Part shown: piece after piece, positions 44,076 to 53,181 of the stretch
Layout: each line of letters begins with the position of its first letter
Position numbering within the stretch: position 1 is the first letter of the stretch
Assembly (NCBI RefSeq): GCF_017313085.1
Contig: NZ_JAFLNF010000009.1
Span: 1 to 64,000 of the forward strand
Direction of reading: 5' to 3'
Source of the DNA: Roseibium limicola
Lineage (GTDB): Bacteria > Pseudomonadota > Alphaproteobacteria > Rhizobiales > Stappiaceae
DNA length: 64,000 nucleotides
Notes under the pieces: generated by a model
What the model saw: the letters and a program-made list of their open reading frames with translations, nothing else
The model's database searches: none
What the model was told of the DNA's origin: nothing
Made by a program: the position numbers and the translations under genes

Positions 44076-44567
44076 TCAGGCAGCTTTTTCGTTCAACCGG
44101 TCTTCACCCAGACGCAGCAGCTTGTTGTCAGCTTCCTTTTCCTCCGCCAACGTCTGACGCAGGATGGTTGCAGCTTCCGTGTGGCCAAGCTCGGTCGCCC
44201 AGGAGACCAATGTACCATAGCGGGTAATTTCGTAATGCTCGACCGCCTGCGCCGAAGCAATCAGTGCGGCGTCTGTCGTTTTGGCATCATCGACTTCATC
44301 CAGCAGCTCTTCGGCTTCGCTGACAATGCCTTCAATCGCCGGACATTCCTCGCCTTCAGCCTTGATGCCAAGGGAAGCGAAGACCTCTTCAAGCCGCTTT
44401 ACGTGGGTACGCGTCTCTTCCAGATGAGCGTCGAACAGGTTCTTGAGCAGCTTGGAATTGGCTGCTTTCGACATTACCGGAATTTTCTTCGTCAAGAAGT
44501 TCTCTGCGAAGTAAACATCCTGCAGAGTGTGAACAAACAGATCCTGAAGACTACTGATAGACATCAT
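44076..44567 (-). CDS. DUF892/YciE-type ferritin-like protein
   Basis: The protein has 163 aa and is a four-helix ferritin-like bundle. The carboxylate/His pattern of the family is visible: ENFLTKKIP near residues 21-29, HLEETRTHVKRLEEVF (EExxH type), QAVEHYEITRYGTL with Glu and His, and a final LAEEKEADNKL helix. DUF892 proteins are stress-induced in enterobacteria and may bind metal; function unproven. A GGGAG box precedes 44567 (a second ATG is at 44564). Single gene with its own terminator. Confidence 0.87.
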   Translation of the reverse strand: MMSISSLQDLFVHTLQDVYFAENFLTKKIPVMSKAANSKLLKNLFDAHLEETRTHVKRLEEVFASLGIKAEGEECPAIEGIVSEAEELLDEVDDAKTTDAALIASAQAVEHYEITRYGTLVSWATELGHTEAATILRQTLAEEKEADNKLLRLGEDRLNEKAA

Positions 44568-44648
44568 ATGGCTCCCATTGGTGCAGTTGCGACCTATTAA
44601 GTCCTGCAAGCACCACTGGTTCCCGCGCCAAACATTACAAATTGAATG

Positions 44649-45521
44649 CTATTCTTCCGACTTGGCCGCCCGCAACAGGAAACGGTCCAGAAGTGCTGTC
44701 GGCAGAAGCCTTTTCAGCCCTCCAAGCAGATGCGTCGGGATGGTGACATAGTAGCGGGCCTTGGGCTTTTTTGCCTCCAGAGCATGCAGCAGCTGCTTCA
44801 CAACCGCCGTCGCCGGCAACTTGAAGGGCCCAGGTTCACCCGCTTCCATCCGCTTGCGGCGTTTTTTATAGGCCGAGAGATGTACCGAAGACTGCATGCC
44901 CTCGTCGCCAATCCAGCGGTCGAAATTGTCCAGCGCATTAGCCGTGAAGGCCGTGTCGATCGGGCCCGGCTCAATCAGGCTGACATGAATGCCCGTGCCC
45001 GCCAGCTCCATCCGCAGGGTGTCGGTATATCCCTCCAGCGCAAACTTGGACGCGGTATAGGCCCCTCGAAACGGCATGGCGATAAAGCCCAGAATCGAGG
45101 AACACTGAACGATCCGGCCGCTGCCCTGCGCCCGCATCACCGGCACGACGAGCCGCGTCAGCTCATGCCATCCGAAGAAGTTGGCCTGAAACAGCGTCTG
45201 CAGCGCTTCCGGGGAAATATCCTCAAGGGCGCCTGGGATGGCATAGGCACCATTGTTAAACAGCGCGTCCAGCCGTCCATCCGTGCGCTCCAGAACCGCC
45301 ATGAGCACCGTCTTCAGGCTTTCCGGCTCTTCATAGTCGAGCCGAAAGGCCTCAAACCCCTGGGCGGCCAGCTCATCCACGTCCTGCTGCTTGCGGGCGG
45401 TTGCGAAGACCCGCCAGTCGCGACCGCGCAAAAGGCGGGCAGCATTCAACCCGATCCCGGAAGAACATCCCGTGATCAGCACGGTCCGCTTGGCAACGGC
45501 CATATCAATTGTCTCAGTCAT
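44649..45521 (-). CDS. short-chain dehydrogenase/reductase
   Basis: The protein has 290 aa and a classical SDR fold with the cofactor motif TGCSSGIG (about residues 17-24), NNGAY near 90, the Ser in CSSILGF and YTASK (Tyr and Lys) as catalytic residues. The C-terminal extension (RYYVTIPTHLLGGLKRLLP) suggests membrane association, as in retinol-dehydrogenase-like SDRs. The substrate is unknown. It lies 19 nt downstream of the UbiH-like gene on the same strand. Confidence 0.86.
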   Translation of the reverse strand: MTETIDMAVAKRTVLITGCSSGIGLNAARLLRGRDWRVFATARKQQDVDELAAQGFEAFRLDYEEPESLKTVLMAVLERTDGRLDALFNNGAYAIPGALEDISPEALQTLFQANFFGWHELTRLVVPVMRAQGSGRIVQCSSILGFIAMPFRGAYTASKFALEGYTDTLRMELAGTGIHVSLIEPGPIDTAFTANALDNFDRWIGDEGMQSSVHLSAYKKRRKRMEAGEPGPFKLPATAVVKQLLHALEAKKPKARYYVTIPTHLLGGLKRLLPTALLDRFLLRAAKSEE

Positions 45522-45540
45522 CGTGTCTTACGCAAAGAAT

Positions 45541-46788
45541 TCAAATGGGTTTGCCGGAGAGCAGCTTGGGAGCCGGACCAGTCAGCCCTGCCGCCTCGGA
45601 AATGAACCTGGTTTTAAGAAACGGCATTCGATCAACCAGCCCGAGACCAAAATCACGCGCCGCCCGAAGAACATCGTTATCATTTGAAAACAATCGGTTA
45701 AGAACGTCTGTGACAACGCCCATCTGCCATGCGTCAAACCGTCGCCAGCGCTGATAGCGCTCCAGCACATCCAGAGCACCGATGTCCTGACCCAGCCGAT
45801 TGGCCTCGATCAGCACCTCCGCCAGCGCCGCAACATCCTTGAACCCCATGTTGAGACCCTGTCCGGCAATTGGGTGAATGCCATGCGCTGCATCTCCGGC
45901 GAGCGCGAAGCGCGGCCTGACGAAATCACGCGCAAGCGTCAGCCCAAGCGGATAGGCATTGCGCGGCCCGGCCAATTCCAGCGTACCCAGGTGATGACCA
46001 AACCGGCGTTGCAGCTCGATCTCAAAGGTGAAGTCGTCACTTGCAACCAGTCGCCGCGCATCATCGGTGCGCTCGGTCCACACCAGCGACGACCGGTTGC
46101 CGGGCAGCGGCAGAATGGCAAAGGGCCCAGCCGGCAGGAAATGTTCCTCTGCACGACCATTGTGCGGCCGCTCATGAGCAACCGTAGTGACGATTCCGGA
46201 TTGTCCGTAGTCCCAATGCACAGTGCGGATGCCAGCCAGATCGCGCAGCCGCGACCGCACACCATCGGCAGCCACCAGCAGGCGGGTGGATACGGATTTG
46301 CCGCTGGCCAGGGTCAGACGCACATCAGAAGCCGTCGTGGTGAAGGAGGCAGCTGAATCGGGCGCGTCAAACTCCACTCCCAACGCCTTGGCCTTTTCAT
46401 ACAGCGCCGGCAACATCTTGCCATTGGGCATCATGTTGGCAAAAGGCTCGTTTTCGCCCGCCTTTCCAGTCTCGCCACCAAAGGTCAGGAACACAGGACG
46501 CACCTTGTCGCGCAGCTTGCTGTCGGTGACGATCATCTCGGTGATCGGCTGGGCGCTGTCCTTGATGTCGTCCCAGATGCCGAGCTGGGTCAACATCCGC
46601 GAGGCAGCTGCGGCAATGGCAGAGGCGCGCGGGTCCCGGTCCAGAACGGCCATCGGTTTCGGGTCGATGACCACGACCTTCAACCCGGAATCACCAGACT
46701 TCAAAGCCACCGCAAGCGACAGGCCGACATAGCCGCCACCGGCAATTGCCACATCAAAATCGGCGCCTTTGTGCGGAGCCTCAGCCAT
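45541..46788 (-). CDS. ubiH: UbiH/UbiF/COQ6-family FAD-dependent hydroxylase
   Basis: This is a FAD monooxygenase of ubiquinone ring hydroxylation, 415 aa. The dinucleotide motif DVAIAGGGYVGLSLA is at about residues 11-25, ADGVRSRLRDLAGI in the middle, and the GDAAHGIHPIAGQGLNMGFKD motif typical of UbiH-type enzymes lies near residue 290. Which ring position it hydroxylates cannot be told from this sequence. The start is 46788 (second of two adjacent ATGs, better spaced from GGGAG). It is divergent from tesB. Confidence 0.9.
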   Translation of the reverse strand: MAEAPHKGADFDVAIAGGGYVGLSLAVALKSGDSGLKVVVIDPKPMAVLDRDPRASAIAAAASRMLTQLGIWDDIKDSAQPITEMIVTDSKLRDKVRPVFLTFGGETGKAGENEPFANMMPNGKMLPALYEKAKALGVEFDAPDSAASFTTTASDVRLTLASGKSVSTRLLVAADGVRSRLRDLAGIRTVHWDYGQSGIVTTVAHERPHNGRAEEHFLPAGPFAILPLPGNRSSLVWTERTDDARRLVASDDFTFEIELQRRFGHHLGTLELAGPRNAYPLGLTLARDFVRPRFALAGDAAHGIHPIAGQGLNMGFKDVAALAEVLIEANRLGQDIGALDVLERYQRWRRFDAWQMGVVTDVLNRLFSNDNDVLRAARDFGLGLVDRMPFLKTRFISEAAGLTGPAPKLLSGKPI

Positions 46789-46925
46789 CATGATCTCCCA
46801 GGATCTCGCTGTTTCGTTTCCCTAGAGGCACCTTGACTTCGCTTCCCGCTGCGTTCAAGTGAGCCTCGATGCGTCCCCAACGACCGGCGACGCGCTATGT
46901 TCCTTATGTAGCAGGGATCTCGCCG

Positions 46926-47819
46926 ATGACCACGGCCATAGAAGCACTTCTTGAAACTTTGGACCTGGAACCGCTGGAGCACAATCTGTTCCGGGGTCGC
47001 AGCCCCCAGGTTGGTTGGCAGCGGGTTTTCGGCGGTCAGGTCATCGGTCAGGCGCTGATGGCTGCCTCTCGAACCGTGGTGGAAGACCGACTGGTTCATT
47101 CCCTGCATGGCTATTTTCTCCGACCTGGCGACCCTGCCGTGCCGATCATCTATGACGTTGATCGTATCCGCGACGGCGGTAGTTTCACCACCCGCCGGGT
47201 CGTCGCGATCCAGCACGGCAAGCCGATTTTCTCAATGTCTGCCTCGTTTCAGGTGCATGAAGAGGGCCTCGAACACCAGATCGACATGGGCGATGTTCCC
47301 ATGCCGGAAGATCTCCCGAGCGAGCGCGACCTGAAGGAAAAATATCTCTCTGTCGCACCGGAGCATGTTCGCAAATATTGGGAGCGGGAGCGCCCGATTG
47401 AATTGCGCCCGGTCGATCTGACTCACTACTTTTCCGACACGCCGCTGCCGCCGGAACAGAAGTGCTGGGTGCGGGCCACGGGCACTTTGCCGCAGGACAC
47501 GCTGGTCCATTCCTGCGTGCTGGCCTACGCCTCTGACATGACGCTGCTCGACACCTCGTTGTTTCCGCATGGCCGCTCGGTCTTCTCGCCCGACATCCAG
47601 GCGGCGAGCCTCGACCACGCCATGTGGTTTCACCGCCCGTTCAAAGCCGACGAGTGGCTGCTGTATCTGGAAGATTCGCCTTCTGCCTCAGGATCACGCG
47701 GCATGAACCGCGGCTCGCTGTTCACCCGCGAGGGCATTCTGGTTGCTTCAACAGCGCAGGAAGGCCTAATCCGCCGGGTGGCAAAAGACGGCTACTCCGG
47801 TCCGAAGCCGTCTCTTTGA
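46926..47819 (+). CDS. tesB: acyl-CoA thioesterase II
   Basis: The enzyme hydrolyses medium- and long-chain acyl-CoA. It has 297 aa with a double hot-dog fold: the first domain has GRSPQVGWQRVFGGQVIGQAL and the GYFLRPGDP strand; the second has LPQDTLVHSCVLAYASDMTLLD, including the catalytic Asp, and SLDHAMWFHRPF with the MNRGSLF segment near the end. The ATG at 46926 gives the family N-terminus; the frame opens at 46869. It is convergent with the CobW-type gene. Confidence 0.94.
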   Translation: MTTAIEALLETLDLEPLEHNLFRGRSPQVGWQRVFGGQVIGQALMAASRTVVEDRLVHSLHGYFLRPGDPAVPIIYDVDRIRDGGSFTTRRVVAIQHGKPIFSMSASFQVHEEGLEHQIDMGDVPMPEDLPSERDLKEKYLSVAPEHVRKYWERERPIELRPVDLTHYFSDTPLPPEQKCWVRATGTLPQDTLVHSCVLAYASDMTLLDTSLFPHGRSVFSPDIQAASLDHAMWFHRPFKADEWLLYLEDSPSASGSRGMNRGSLFTREGILVASTAQEGLIRRVAKDGYSGPKPSL

Positions 47820-47840
47820 TCAGGGCCTTAGCCCCTGATC
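47818..47840. other. hairpin spanning convergent stop codons of tesB and cobW-like gene
   Basis: GATCAGGG (47818-47825) and CCCTGATC (47833-47840) form an 8-bp stem overlapping the tesB stop and the last codons of the convergent gene. No T-run is present. It may act as a weak bidirectional barrier. Confidence 0.4.
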
Positions 47841-49060
47841 GGGCTGGTAAAACCGGAAATCGCCAGCGGATTGTCAACCATCGTCTGCGGATCCGGGGTG
47901 TCTGTCTTCAAGGCGCCGGAAAAAGCGTCAAACAGCTGGGAGACAAAACTCTCCGGCAGATCATGGGTGATGAACACCATCCGCGTGCGATGATCCGCGT
48001 CCGGCCAGGCATCAAGCGTCGCCGGCGGATGGAACACGTGCTGCACACCGTGGATCACCACCGGGCGGGAGGGGTCTTCGGCAATCTGCACGATGCCCTT
48101 CACCCGCAGCAACTTCGGACCATGGGCCGAGCGCAGAAGATCCAGAAACATTTCCAGCGCTGATGCCGGGATCGCTCTGTCGGTGGCCAGAGTGAAGGCG
48201 CGAATGCGGTCATCGTGCCGGTTCACATCGTGCGTATGGCCGTGGCTGTGGCCGTGAGCATGGCCCTTATGATGACCATGGTCATTTTCTGAATCGTGGT
48301 GGTGATGATGCGAATGACCATGGTCAATATAAGCTTCGTCGTTCAGCCACTTCGCCACATCCGGGATCTTCGTCGCCGGGTCGTAGAGCCCTGCATCGAA
48401 CAGCCGCTGCGGGGTTGCGTCGCCAGTTTGAGCTGACAGAACCCGCGCGCCGGGGTTCAGACCCTTCAGCCGCGCCTTCAGCTCTTCAAATTCGGCAGAG
48501 ACTTCCGCACTCTCGATGAGATCGGTCTTGGTCAGCACCAGCCGATCGGCAACGGCAACCTGACGGCGGGCTTCCTCGTGGGTCGCCAGTGTCTCCAGAC
48601 CATTCACCCCATCGACCAGCGTCACGACGCTTTCCAGGCGGTAGCGCAGGACCAGGTAGGGATGCAGCATGATCGTGTGCAGGATCGGGCCGGGATCCGC
48701 CAGCCCGGTGGTCTCGATCACCACCCGGGCCAACTTGTCGCGACGACCATTGTCGATCTGTCGCAGCAAATTTTCCAGGGTCGTCACCAGATCACCGCGA
48801 ATAGTGCAGCACAAACAGCCGGAGGAAAGCTCCAGAATGCCGTCCTCGGCCTGTTCCACCAACAGGTGATCCAGTCCGATATCGCCAAATTCATTGATGA
48901 TGACAGCCGTATCCGCCATCGCCGGGTCTTTTAGGATCCGGTTCAGCAGCGTGGTCTTTCCCGAGCCGAGAAAGCCGGTGATCACCGACATCGGGATCGG
49001 CGGCTTCGGTCCGCGAACGGGAGCGGAAACGGTGGGGGAGGCAGTGTCGGACCCGGCCAT
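47828..49060 (-). CDS. CobW/COG0523-family GTPase (zinc-type metallochaperone)
   Basis: The protein has 410 aa. The G domain has Walker A ITGFLGSGKTT, the zinc/metal motif GCLCC (CxCC) and the base-recognition TKTD. A strikingly His-rich loop (about residues 240-268, HGHSHHHHHD onward) precedes the CobW C-terminal domain. COG0523 proteins with CxCC plus His loop are metal-transfer GTPases, usually for zinc. No Zur-like operator was seen upstream. The start at 49060 has CGAGG 7 nt upstream. A link with the urease genes, 2.4 kb away on the other strand, is possible but unproven. Confidence 0.9.
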   Translation of the reverse strand: MAGSDTASPTVSAPVRGPKPPIPMSVITGFLGSGKTTLLNRILKDPAMADTAVIINEFGDIGLDHLLVEQAEDGILELSSGCLCCTIRGDLVTTLENLLRQIDNGRRDKLARVVIETTGLADPGPILHTIMLHPYLVLRYRLESVVTLVDGVNGLETLATHEEARRQVAVADRLVLTKTDLIESAEVSAEFEELKARLKGLNPGARVLSAQTGDATPQRLFDAGLYDPATKIPDVAKWLNDEAYIDHGHSHHHHHDSENDHGHHKGHAHGHSHGHTHDVNRHDDRIRAFTLATDRAIPASALEMFLDLLRSAHGPKLLRVKGIVQIAEDPSRPVVIHGVQHVFHPPATLDAWPDADHRTRMVFITHDLPESFVSQLFDAFSGALKTDTPDPQTMVDNPLAISGFTSPIRG

Positions 49061-49199
49061 GGTCAAACCTCGTGTCAGAGCGAGAGGTCGAAATAGGCAG
49101 GCCGCGATCGCGGGCCGCCCTATGCTGCCCGAGACCTAGGATAGGCTGGAGGAAAAATCCAGTGGGGAGATCGTCTGCACGAAGGCACGCGATCTGAAA

Positions 49200-49439
49200 T
49201 CAGGCGGAAAAGTCGGCAATCTTGGACGTTTCGTCTTCGGCACCGGAAGCCTCGGCCAATTCTTCTGCTGCAGTCTTCGCTTCATCGTCCTTGACGACAT
49301 TGCGAACCGAAACAGCCGCCTTGCGCAAGGTTTCGATGACCTCTTCGATGGAGCAGCCGTCTTCCAGCTGTTTGGCAGACAAATCAGCCAGATCGGCCAG
49401 CGCCAGGATTGTCGCAGAGCTGCGAGGTTCCACGATCAT
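49200..49439 (-). CDS. small acidic unknown protein
   Basis: I recognise no family. The protein has 79 aa, is mainly helical and acidic, begins MIVEPRSSATILALADLADL and ends KIADFSA. AAGGAG 8 nt before the ATG and a clean acidic codon pattern support a real gene. The last residues (D-hydrophobic-Ser-Ala) faintly resemble the D(I/V)(T/S)A ends of the small proteins at 38.8-39.8 kb, but the LG is absent. It lies downstream of dacA on the same strand. Confidence 0.65.
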   Translation of the reverse strand: MIVEPRSSATILALADLADLSAKQLEDGCSIEEVIETLRKAAVSVRNVVKDDEAKTAAEELAEASGAEDETSKIADFSA

Positions 49440-49526
49440 TTCTCAATTCTCCTTTAGCCCGTCACGAATAAATGACGTCGCCTTCAACAAAGGAAGTTCC
49501 TTTCAAACAAACTGGACCGCGTATGG

Positions 49527-49541
49527 TTATCTACTAGTTAA
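49527..49541. promoter_or_regulatory. near-consensus CtrA-like box
   Basis: TTAT-CTACTAG-TTAA differs by one base from TTAA-N7-TTAA. It lies 88 nt upstream of the small acidic gene (minus strand) and just past the dacA stop. Confidence 0.3.
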
Positions 49542-49584
49542 TTTGGATAAGAAATTTTGCAAAAAGCAAAATTTTACTTCTTCG

Positions 49585-50967
49585 TCAGGACTTCGGGCTG
49601 GGAGCCGGCACGGGGATCCCTGGACGCAATTGGACAGGAGCAAGCGCTTCTGCCGGCGGAATGTCCCCAACCGGATCTGCGGTGACAATCCCCTGCTCCA
49701 CGACCATCGCGGCACGAGAGGGGTGGGCCCGTGGCAGCGGAATGTCGATTGGCATCTGGCCCTCCGCCCATTGGCTGGCACGCGGTGGTTCCGCGCCAGA
49801 AGGCGCCCCGACCCCGATGCGCACCGGGGCATAGGCCACACGCTCGACACCCAGTGTCCGGTCCAGCACCAGTGACCAGTCGGTCTTGCCATTCGGCAGT
49901 TTGAACTCTGACAGGTCGGAAGCCTTGGGAGCGGCGGATTTCTGCGTCAGCACAGGCATAAGCACTGCGCCAGGCTTCGACTTGGCATAAGACAGCACCG
50001 ACGGCTTTTCGCTGCTGCCCAGATCATATTGAGCAATAATGCCCTTCAGGCCGGGCTTTGGATTGCGCTTGCAATAGCCATCGGCCGGCGGCTGCCCGCC
50101 ACCATCACGCAGGCTGGTGAGGCTCTTGTTGCCGCCACGCTTTTCGAACGCCTGATCCAGCGCATCCCGCGCAAAAGCGGTCCGCTCCAATCCGGACGCA
50201 GCGCCCAGCACCACCACAAGGATGGTGCGGCCACGCCGTGTTGCCGAAGCAGCAACATTGTAGCCCGCATTGCAAATATAGCCGGTCTTCATGCCATTCG
50301 CGCCGGGCACCCGCAGCAGGAACTCCTTGTTGGCAGAGCGCAGGGTCTTCTTGCCGAACTGCAACGCCGGGTGATTGTAATAGGTCCGGCTTTCCGGAAA
50401 GTCCCGTCGCAGCGCCAACGCCAGAATGGCCATGTCGCGCGCCGTGGTCACCTGCCTGTTGTCAGGCAATCCATGCGGATTGACGAAAACCGTGTCGGCC
50501 ATGCCTAGTCGCTTGGCTTCGGCGTTCATCATCTCGATAAACGCTTCTTCCGATCCGGCAATCGCCTCGCCAAGCGCCACTGCAACGTCGTTGGCGGACT
50601 TGACCAGAATGATCTTCAAGGCCGTATCGATCGTGAACTTGGTGCCGACCTTGAACCCCATCTTGCTGGGCGGTTCAGCGCGGGAATTCGGCGATTGCAT
50701 CACGATGGACGTCAGCTTGGCCCGACCCTGATGAACCGCCTTGAACGTCACATAGGCCGTCATCATCTTGGTCAGGCTGGCGGGATACCACAGCCGCGTG
50801 GCGTCCTTGGAATCCATCACCGCACCGCTGCCAGCATCAACCACCACATAGGCGCCGATGTCGGCCTTGGCAGCCGATGACAGGGTCACCAGCATCAGCA
50901 GCCCCATCAGCAGCCTTACCCCGGCAACCATTCTTTGCTGAAATCGACTTGATACAAATTCAATCAC
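49585..50967 (-). CDS. dacA: D-alanyl-D-alanine carboxypeptidase (PBP5/6-like)
   Basis: The enzyme trims the terminal D-Ala of peptidoglycan peptides in the periplasm. It has about 460 aa with a signal peptide (hydrophobic residues 16-32, ending SSAAKA). The three penicillin-binding motifs are intact: SLTK (nucleophile Ser), SAN and KTG (in GMKTGYI). The C-terminal half is Pro/Lys/Ser-rich and long, replacing the amphipathic anchor of PBP5. The GTG start at 50967 is supported by GAGGA 5 nt upstream; an ATG lies at 50931. The frame opens to 51402 without support. Confidence 0.9.
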   Translation of the reverse strand: MIEFVSSRFQQRMVAGVRLLMGLLMLVTLSSAAKADIGAYVVVDAGSGAVMDSKDATRLWYPASLTKMMTAYVTFKAVHQGRAKLTSIVMQSPNSRAEPPSKMGFKVGTKFTIDTALKIILVKSANDVAVALGEAIAGSEEAFIEMMNAEAKRLGMADTVFVNPHGLPDNRQVTTARDMAILALALRRDFPESRTYYNHPALQFGKKTLRSANKEFLLRVPGANGMKTGYICNAGYNVAASATRRGRTILVVVLGAASGLERTAFARDALDQAFEKRGGNKSLTSLRDGGGQPPADGYCKRNPKPGLKGIIAQYDLGSSEKPSVLSYAKSKPGAVLMPVLTQKSAAPKASDLSEFKLPNGKTDWSLVLDRTLGVERVAYAPVRIGVGAPSGAEPPRASQWAEGQMPIDIPLPRAHPSRAAMVVEQGIVTADPVGDIPPAEALAPVQLRPGIPVPAPSPKS

Positions 50968-51423
50968 GGCATTCCTCGCTCGCGTCGTTTCGGCCCGGAA
51001 GAGGCCAAACAGGTCAGAAAACAGACCAGACCCGTGCTGCTTGCCCGCTACCCTTAGCCGAAAACCCGCCAGAGATGCAAAGGCTCCCTCTGCCCTTAGG
51101 GAAATCAGCATAAACACGAATATCGTTACAGCACAAAAATTAAGCATCTGCTGAATTTTCGGGCTAGGCCATCCAGATCGCCGCAACGCCGGCCTTGTAC
51201 AGCACCAGCCGATCCACTTGGCCCCGGCCTTGCTTGGACTACAGGTCGGATCCGGTGCGTCCTGCGGGCCTGAAAATGCCGCGGGAGACGCCGTAGACGC
51301 AGAACATGGCACGGAACACAAAACGCAAAGCGGAGAACGACTTGCCAGCAACGCCCCGGCGGTCACACACTCCCCGCCTTGAAAGCTTGAACACCTGACC
51401 ACGGACTTTCACCCGGACACCTG
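50968..51423. other. dacA/ureD divergent intergenic region
   Basis: These 456 nt lie between divergent dacA and the urease operon. I see no supported gene, no classic NtrC or sigma54 element and no repeat. It must hold promoters for both sides; the most AT-rich part is about 51100-51160. Confidence 0.4.
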
Positions 51424-52278
51424 ATGCTGCAAATCGTGAACACCCCGACCTCACCGATCAACCTGCCCGACATGCAGCGGGCGAGGGGTATTGCGCATGT
51501 CTCGTTCAAGCTGTCCGGAGGCCGCAGTCGGCTCGACGACCTCTATCAGGCCGGATCGAGCAAGGTGCGCTTGCCGCGCGTTTACGATCCACGCCCCATC
51601 GCAGTCCTGATCAACACGGCCGGTGGCATCACCGGCGGCGACAGCGTCACCTATGAAGGCCGCACCGGCGCCGGGTCCGAAGCCACAATCACCACTCAGG
51701 CCGCCGAGCGTGCCTACCGCCGCAGTCAGGGCACCGGCCTGATCGACACATCTCTCATCGCAGAGACTGGCAGCACGCTGGAATGGCTGCCTCAGGAAAC
51801 CATCATTTTCGACCACTCGGCCCTGGCCCGCCGCCTGCGCGTGGATCTGCTCGGCGACGCCCGGTTTCTTGGACTTGAAACCACCGTCCTGGGGCGTACG
51901 GCCATGGGCGAAACCGTCGAGCAAGCAACATTCCGCGACAGCTGGCGCATTCACCGCGACGGCCGGTTGATTTTCGCCGACGACATCCGATTGTCGGGCA
52001 ACACCCGCGAGATCCTGTCGGGGGCAGCCACGGGACAAGGCGCCATTGCCTTTGCCACGCTGGTGGACTGTTGCCCCAATGCCGAAGATCATCTGCCCAG
52101 AGCCCGTCAGCTCCTCGACGCCTCCCTGCAGCCGGGCGTCAAGGCTGGTGCGAGCGCCTGGAACGGTGTGCTGAGCGCACGCTTCGTCGCGCCCAGCGGC
52201 CGTGCCTTGCGTGAAACGTTGATGAGCTTTCTGGAAAGCTATCGCGACCGGGATCTGCCCAGAGTGTGGCGATGCTAG
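51424..52278 (+). CDS. ureD: urease accessory protein UreD
   Basis: UreD binds apo-urease and, with UreF and UreG, helps deliver nickel. It has 284 aa. The family blocks [12 protein letters not shown] (residues about 62-73), [10 protein letters not shown] and [12 protein letters not shown] are clear, and [11 protein letters not shown] lies near the end. First gene of the urease operon; the next is ureA after 73 nt. Cytoplasmic. The starting ATG has no strong ribosome-binding site in the preceding bases. Confidence 0.94.
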   Translation: MLQIVNTPTSPINLPDMQRARGIAHVSFKLSGGRSRLDDLYQAGSSKVRLPRVYDPRPIAVLINTAGGITGGDSVTYEGRTGAGSEATITTQAAERAYRRSQGTGLIDTSLIAETGSTLEWLPQETIIFDHSALARRLRVDLLGDARFLGLETTVLGRTAMGETVEQATFRDSWRIHRDGRLIFADDIRLSGNTREILSGAATGQGAIAFATLVDCCPNAEDHLPRARQLLDASLQPGVKAGASAWNGVLSARFVAPSGRALRETLMSFLESYRDRDLPRVWRC

Positions 52279-52351
52279 GCCGCTAAAGAATTGCATTGAG
52301 ACAAAAGATCCGAGACCACGGATCCTGTTAAAGAAACAAGGGGAGGCTGTC

Positions 52352-52654
52352 TTGAACCTGACGCCGCGCGAAAAAGACAAACTGCTGATTGCCACCGCTG
52401 CCATGGTGGCCCGCCGACGCCTGGAGCGCGGTGTGAAATTGAATTACCCCGAAGCCATTGCGCTGATTTCCGATTTTGTCGTCGAAGGTGCCCGCGACGG
52501 CCGCAGTGTCGCTGATCTGATGCAGGCGGGTGCCCAGGTCATCACCCGCGATCAGGTGATGGAGGGCATCCCCGAGATGATCCACGACGTCCAGGTTGAG
52601 GCGACCTTTCCGGACGGGACCAAGCTTGTCACCGTTCATGAACCGATCCGCTGA
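52352..52654 (+). CDS. ureA: urease gamma subunit
   Basis: This is the small structural subunit of urease, 100 aa. It starts [19 protein letters not shown] and contains [15 protein letters not shown] and the [24 protein letters not shown] end, all typical of UreA. The start codon is TTG, supported by a GGGGAGG box 8 nt upstream and by the conserved N-terminus. It is followed after 27 nt by a small His-rich gene rather than by ureB. Confidence 0.96.
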   Translation: MNLTPREKDKLLIATAAMVARRRLERGVKLNYPEAIALISDFVVEGARDGRSVADLMQAGAQVITRDQVMEGIPEMIHDVQVEATFPDGTKLVTVHEPIR

Positions 52655-52681
52655 GTATTCACCTCTTTCAAGGAGATTTTG

Positions 52682-52879
52682 ATGTCCAAGCATTTTGCCT
52701 GTTTCGCCGTTGCCACGCTCTGCGGTCTGAGCACTGCCATGGCCCATCCGGACGCAATTGCCCATGCCCACCCGCATGAAGCCGTCAGCCTGACGTCGCC
52801 GGCAACCCTGGTCGTCGCTCTCATCGGCCTCGCCATCGGCGGCGCCTTCGCCTACGTCCGCCTCTCCAAGGGGAAGTAA
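52682..52879 (+). CDS. small His-rich single-pass membrane protein in the urease operon
   Basis: I do not recognise a named family. The protein has 65 aa with a cleavable-type signal peptide (MSKHFACFAVATLCGLSTAMA), then a short His-rich segment HPDAIAHAHPHEA (four His in 12 residues) and one membrane helix (about residues 38-60). A strong AAGGAGA box precedes the ATG at 52682. The position between ureA and ureB, and the His cluster, suggest a role in periplasmic nickel handling, perhaps a reduced HupE/UreJ relative. That is inference. Confidence 0.8.
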   Translation: MSKHFACFAVATLCGLSTAMAHPDAIAHAHPHEAVSLTSPATLVVALIGLAIGGAFAYVRLSKGK

Positions 52880-52893
52880 GATCGGTCAGTCAG

Positions 52894-53181
52894 ATGACCT
52901 ACTTCGTTTACATCCTGGCTTCTGGCCGAAACGGAACGCTCTACACCGGCGTGACCAATGATTTGGCCAGGCGTGTTTACGAACATAAAACCCAAGTGAT
53001 GCAAGGCTTTACCTCAAAATATGCCTGCAAGAGCCTGGTTTGGTACGAAGCTCATGAAACGATCGTCAGCGCGATCCAGAGAGAAAAGTCGGTCAAGCGC
53101 TACTATCGAAAATGGAAACTCAATCTGATCGAAGAGCTCAATCCCGAATGGAACGATCTCTACGACCAACTTAATCAATGA
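52894..53181 (+). CDS. GIY-YIG domain nuclease (UvrC-like/YhbQ-type)
   Basis: The protein has 95 aa. The GIY-YIG core is visible as FVYILASGRNGTLYTGVTNDLARRVYEHK (FVYIL in place of GIY, TLYTG as YIG, conserved Arg in LARRV) with the catalytic Glu in REKSVKRYYR-type context. Small GIY-YIG proteins of this kind are widespread in Rhizobiales, and their substrate is unknown. It lies inside the urease operon, 14 nt after the His-rich gene, and is followed by a pair of inverted hairpin repeats. It has no known role in urease. Confidence 0.88.
   Translation: MTYFVYILASGRNGTLYTGVTNDLARRVYEHKTQVMQGFTSKYACKSLVWYEAHETIVSAIQREKSVKRYYRKWKLNLIEELNPEWNDLYDQLNQ

Noticed and set aside
52894..53181. Homing endonuclease or toxin-antitoxin pair for the GIY-YIG gene
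   Set aside because: No intron or intein surrounds it, and the upstream small gene encodes a secreted His-rich membrane peptide rather than an antitoxin.
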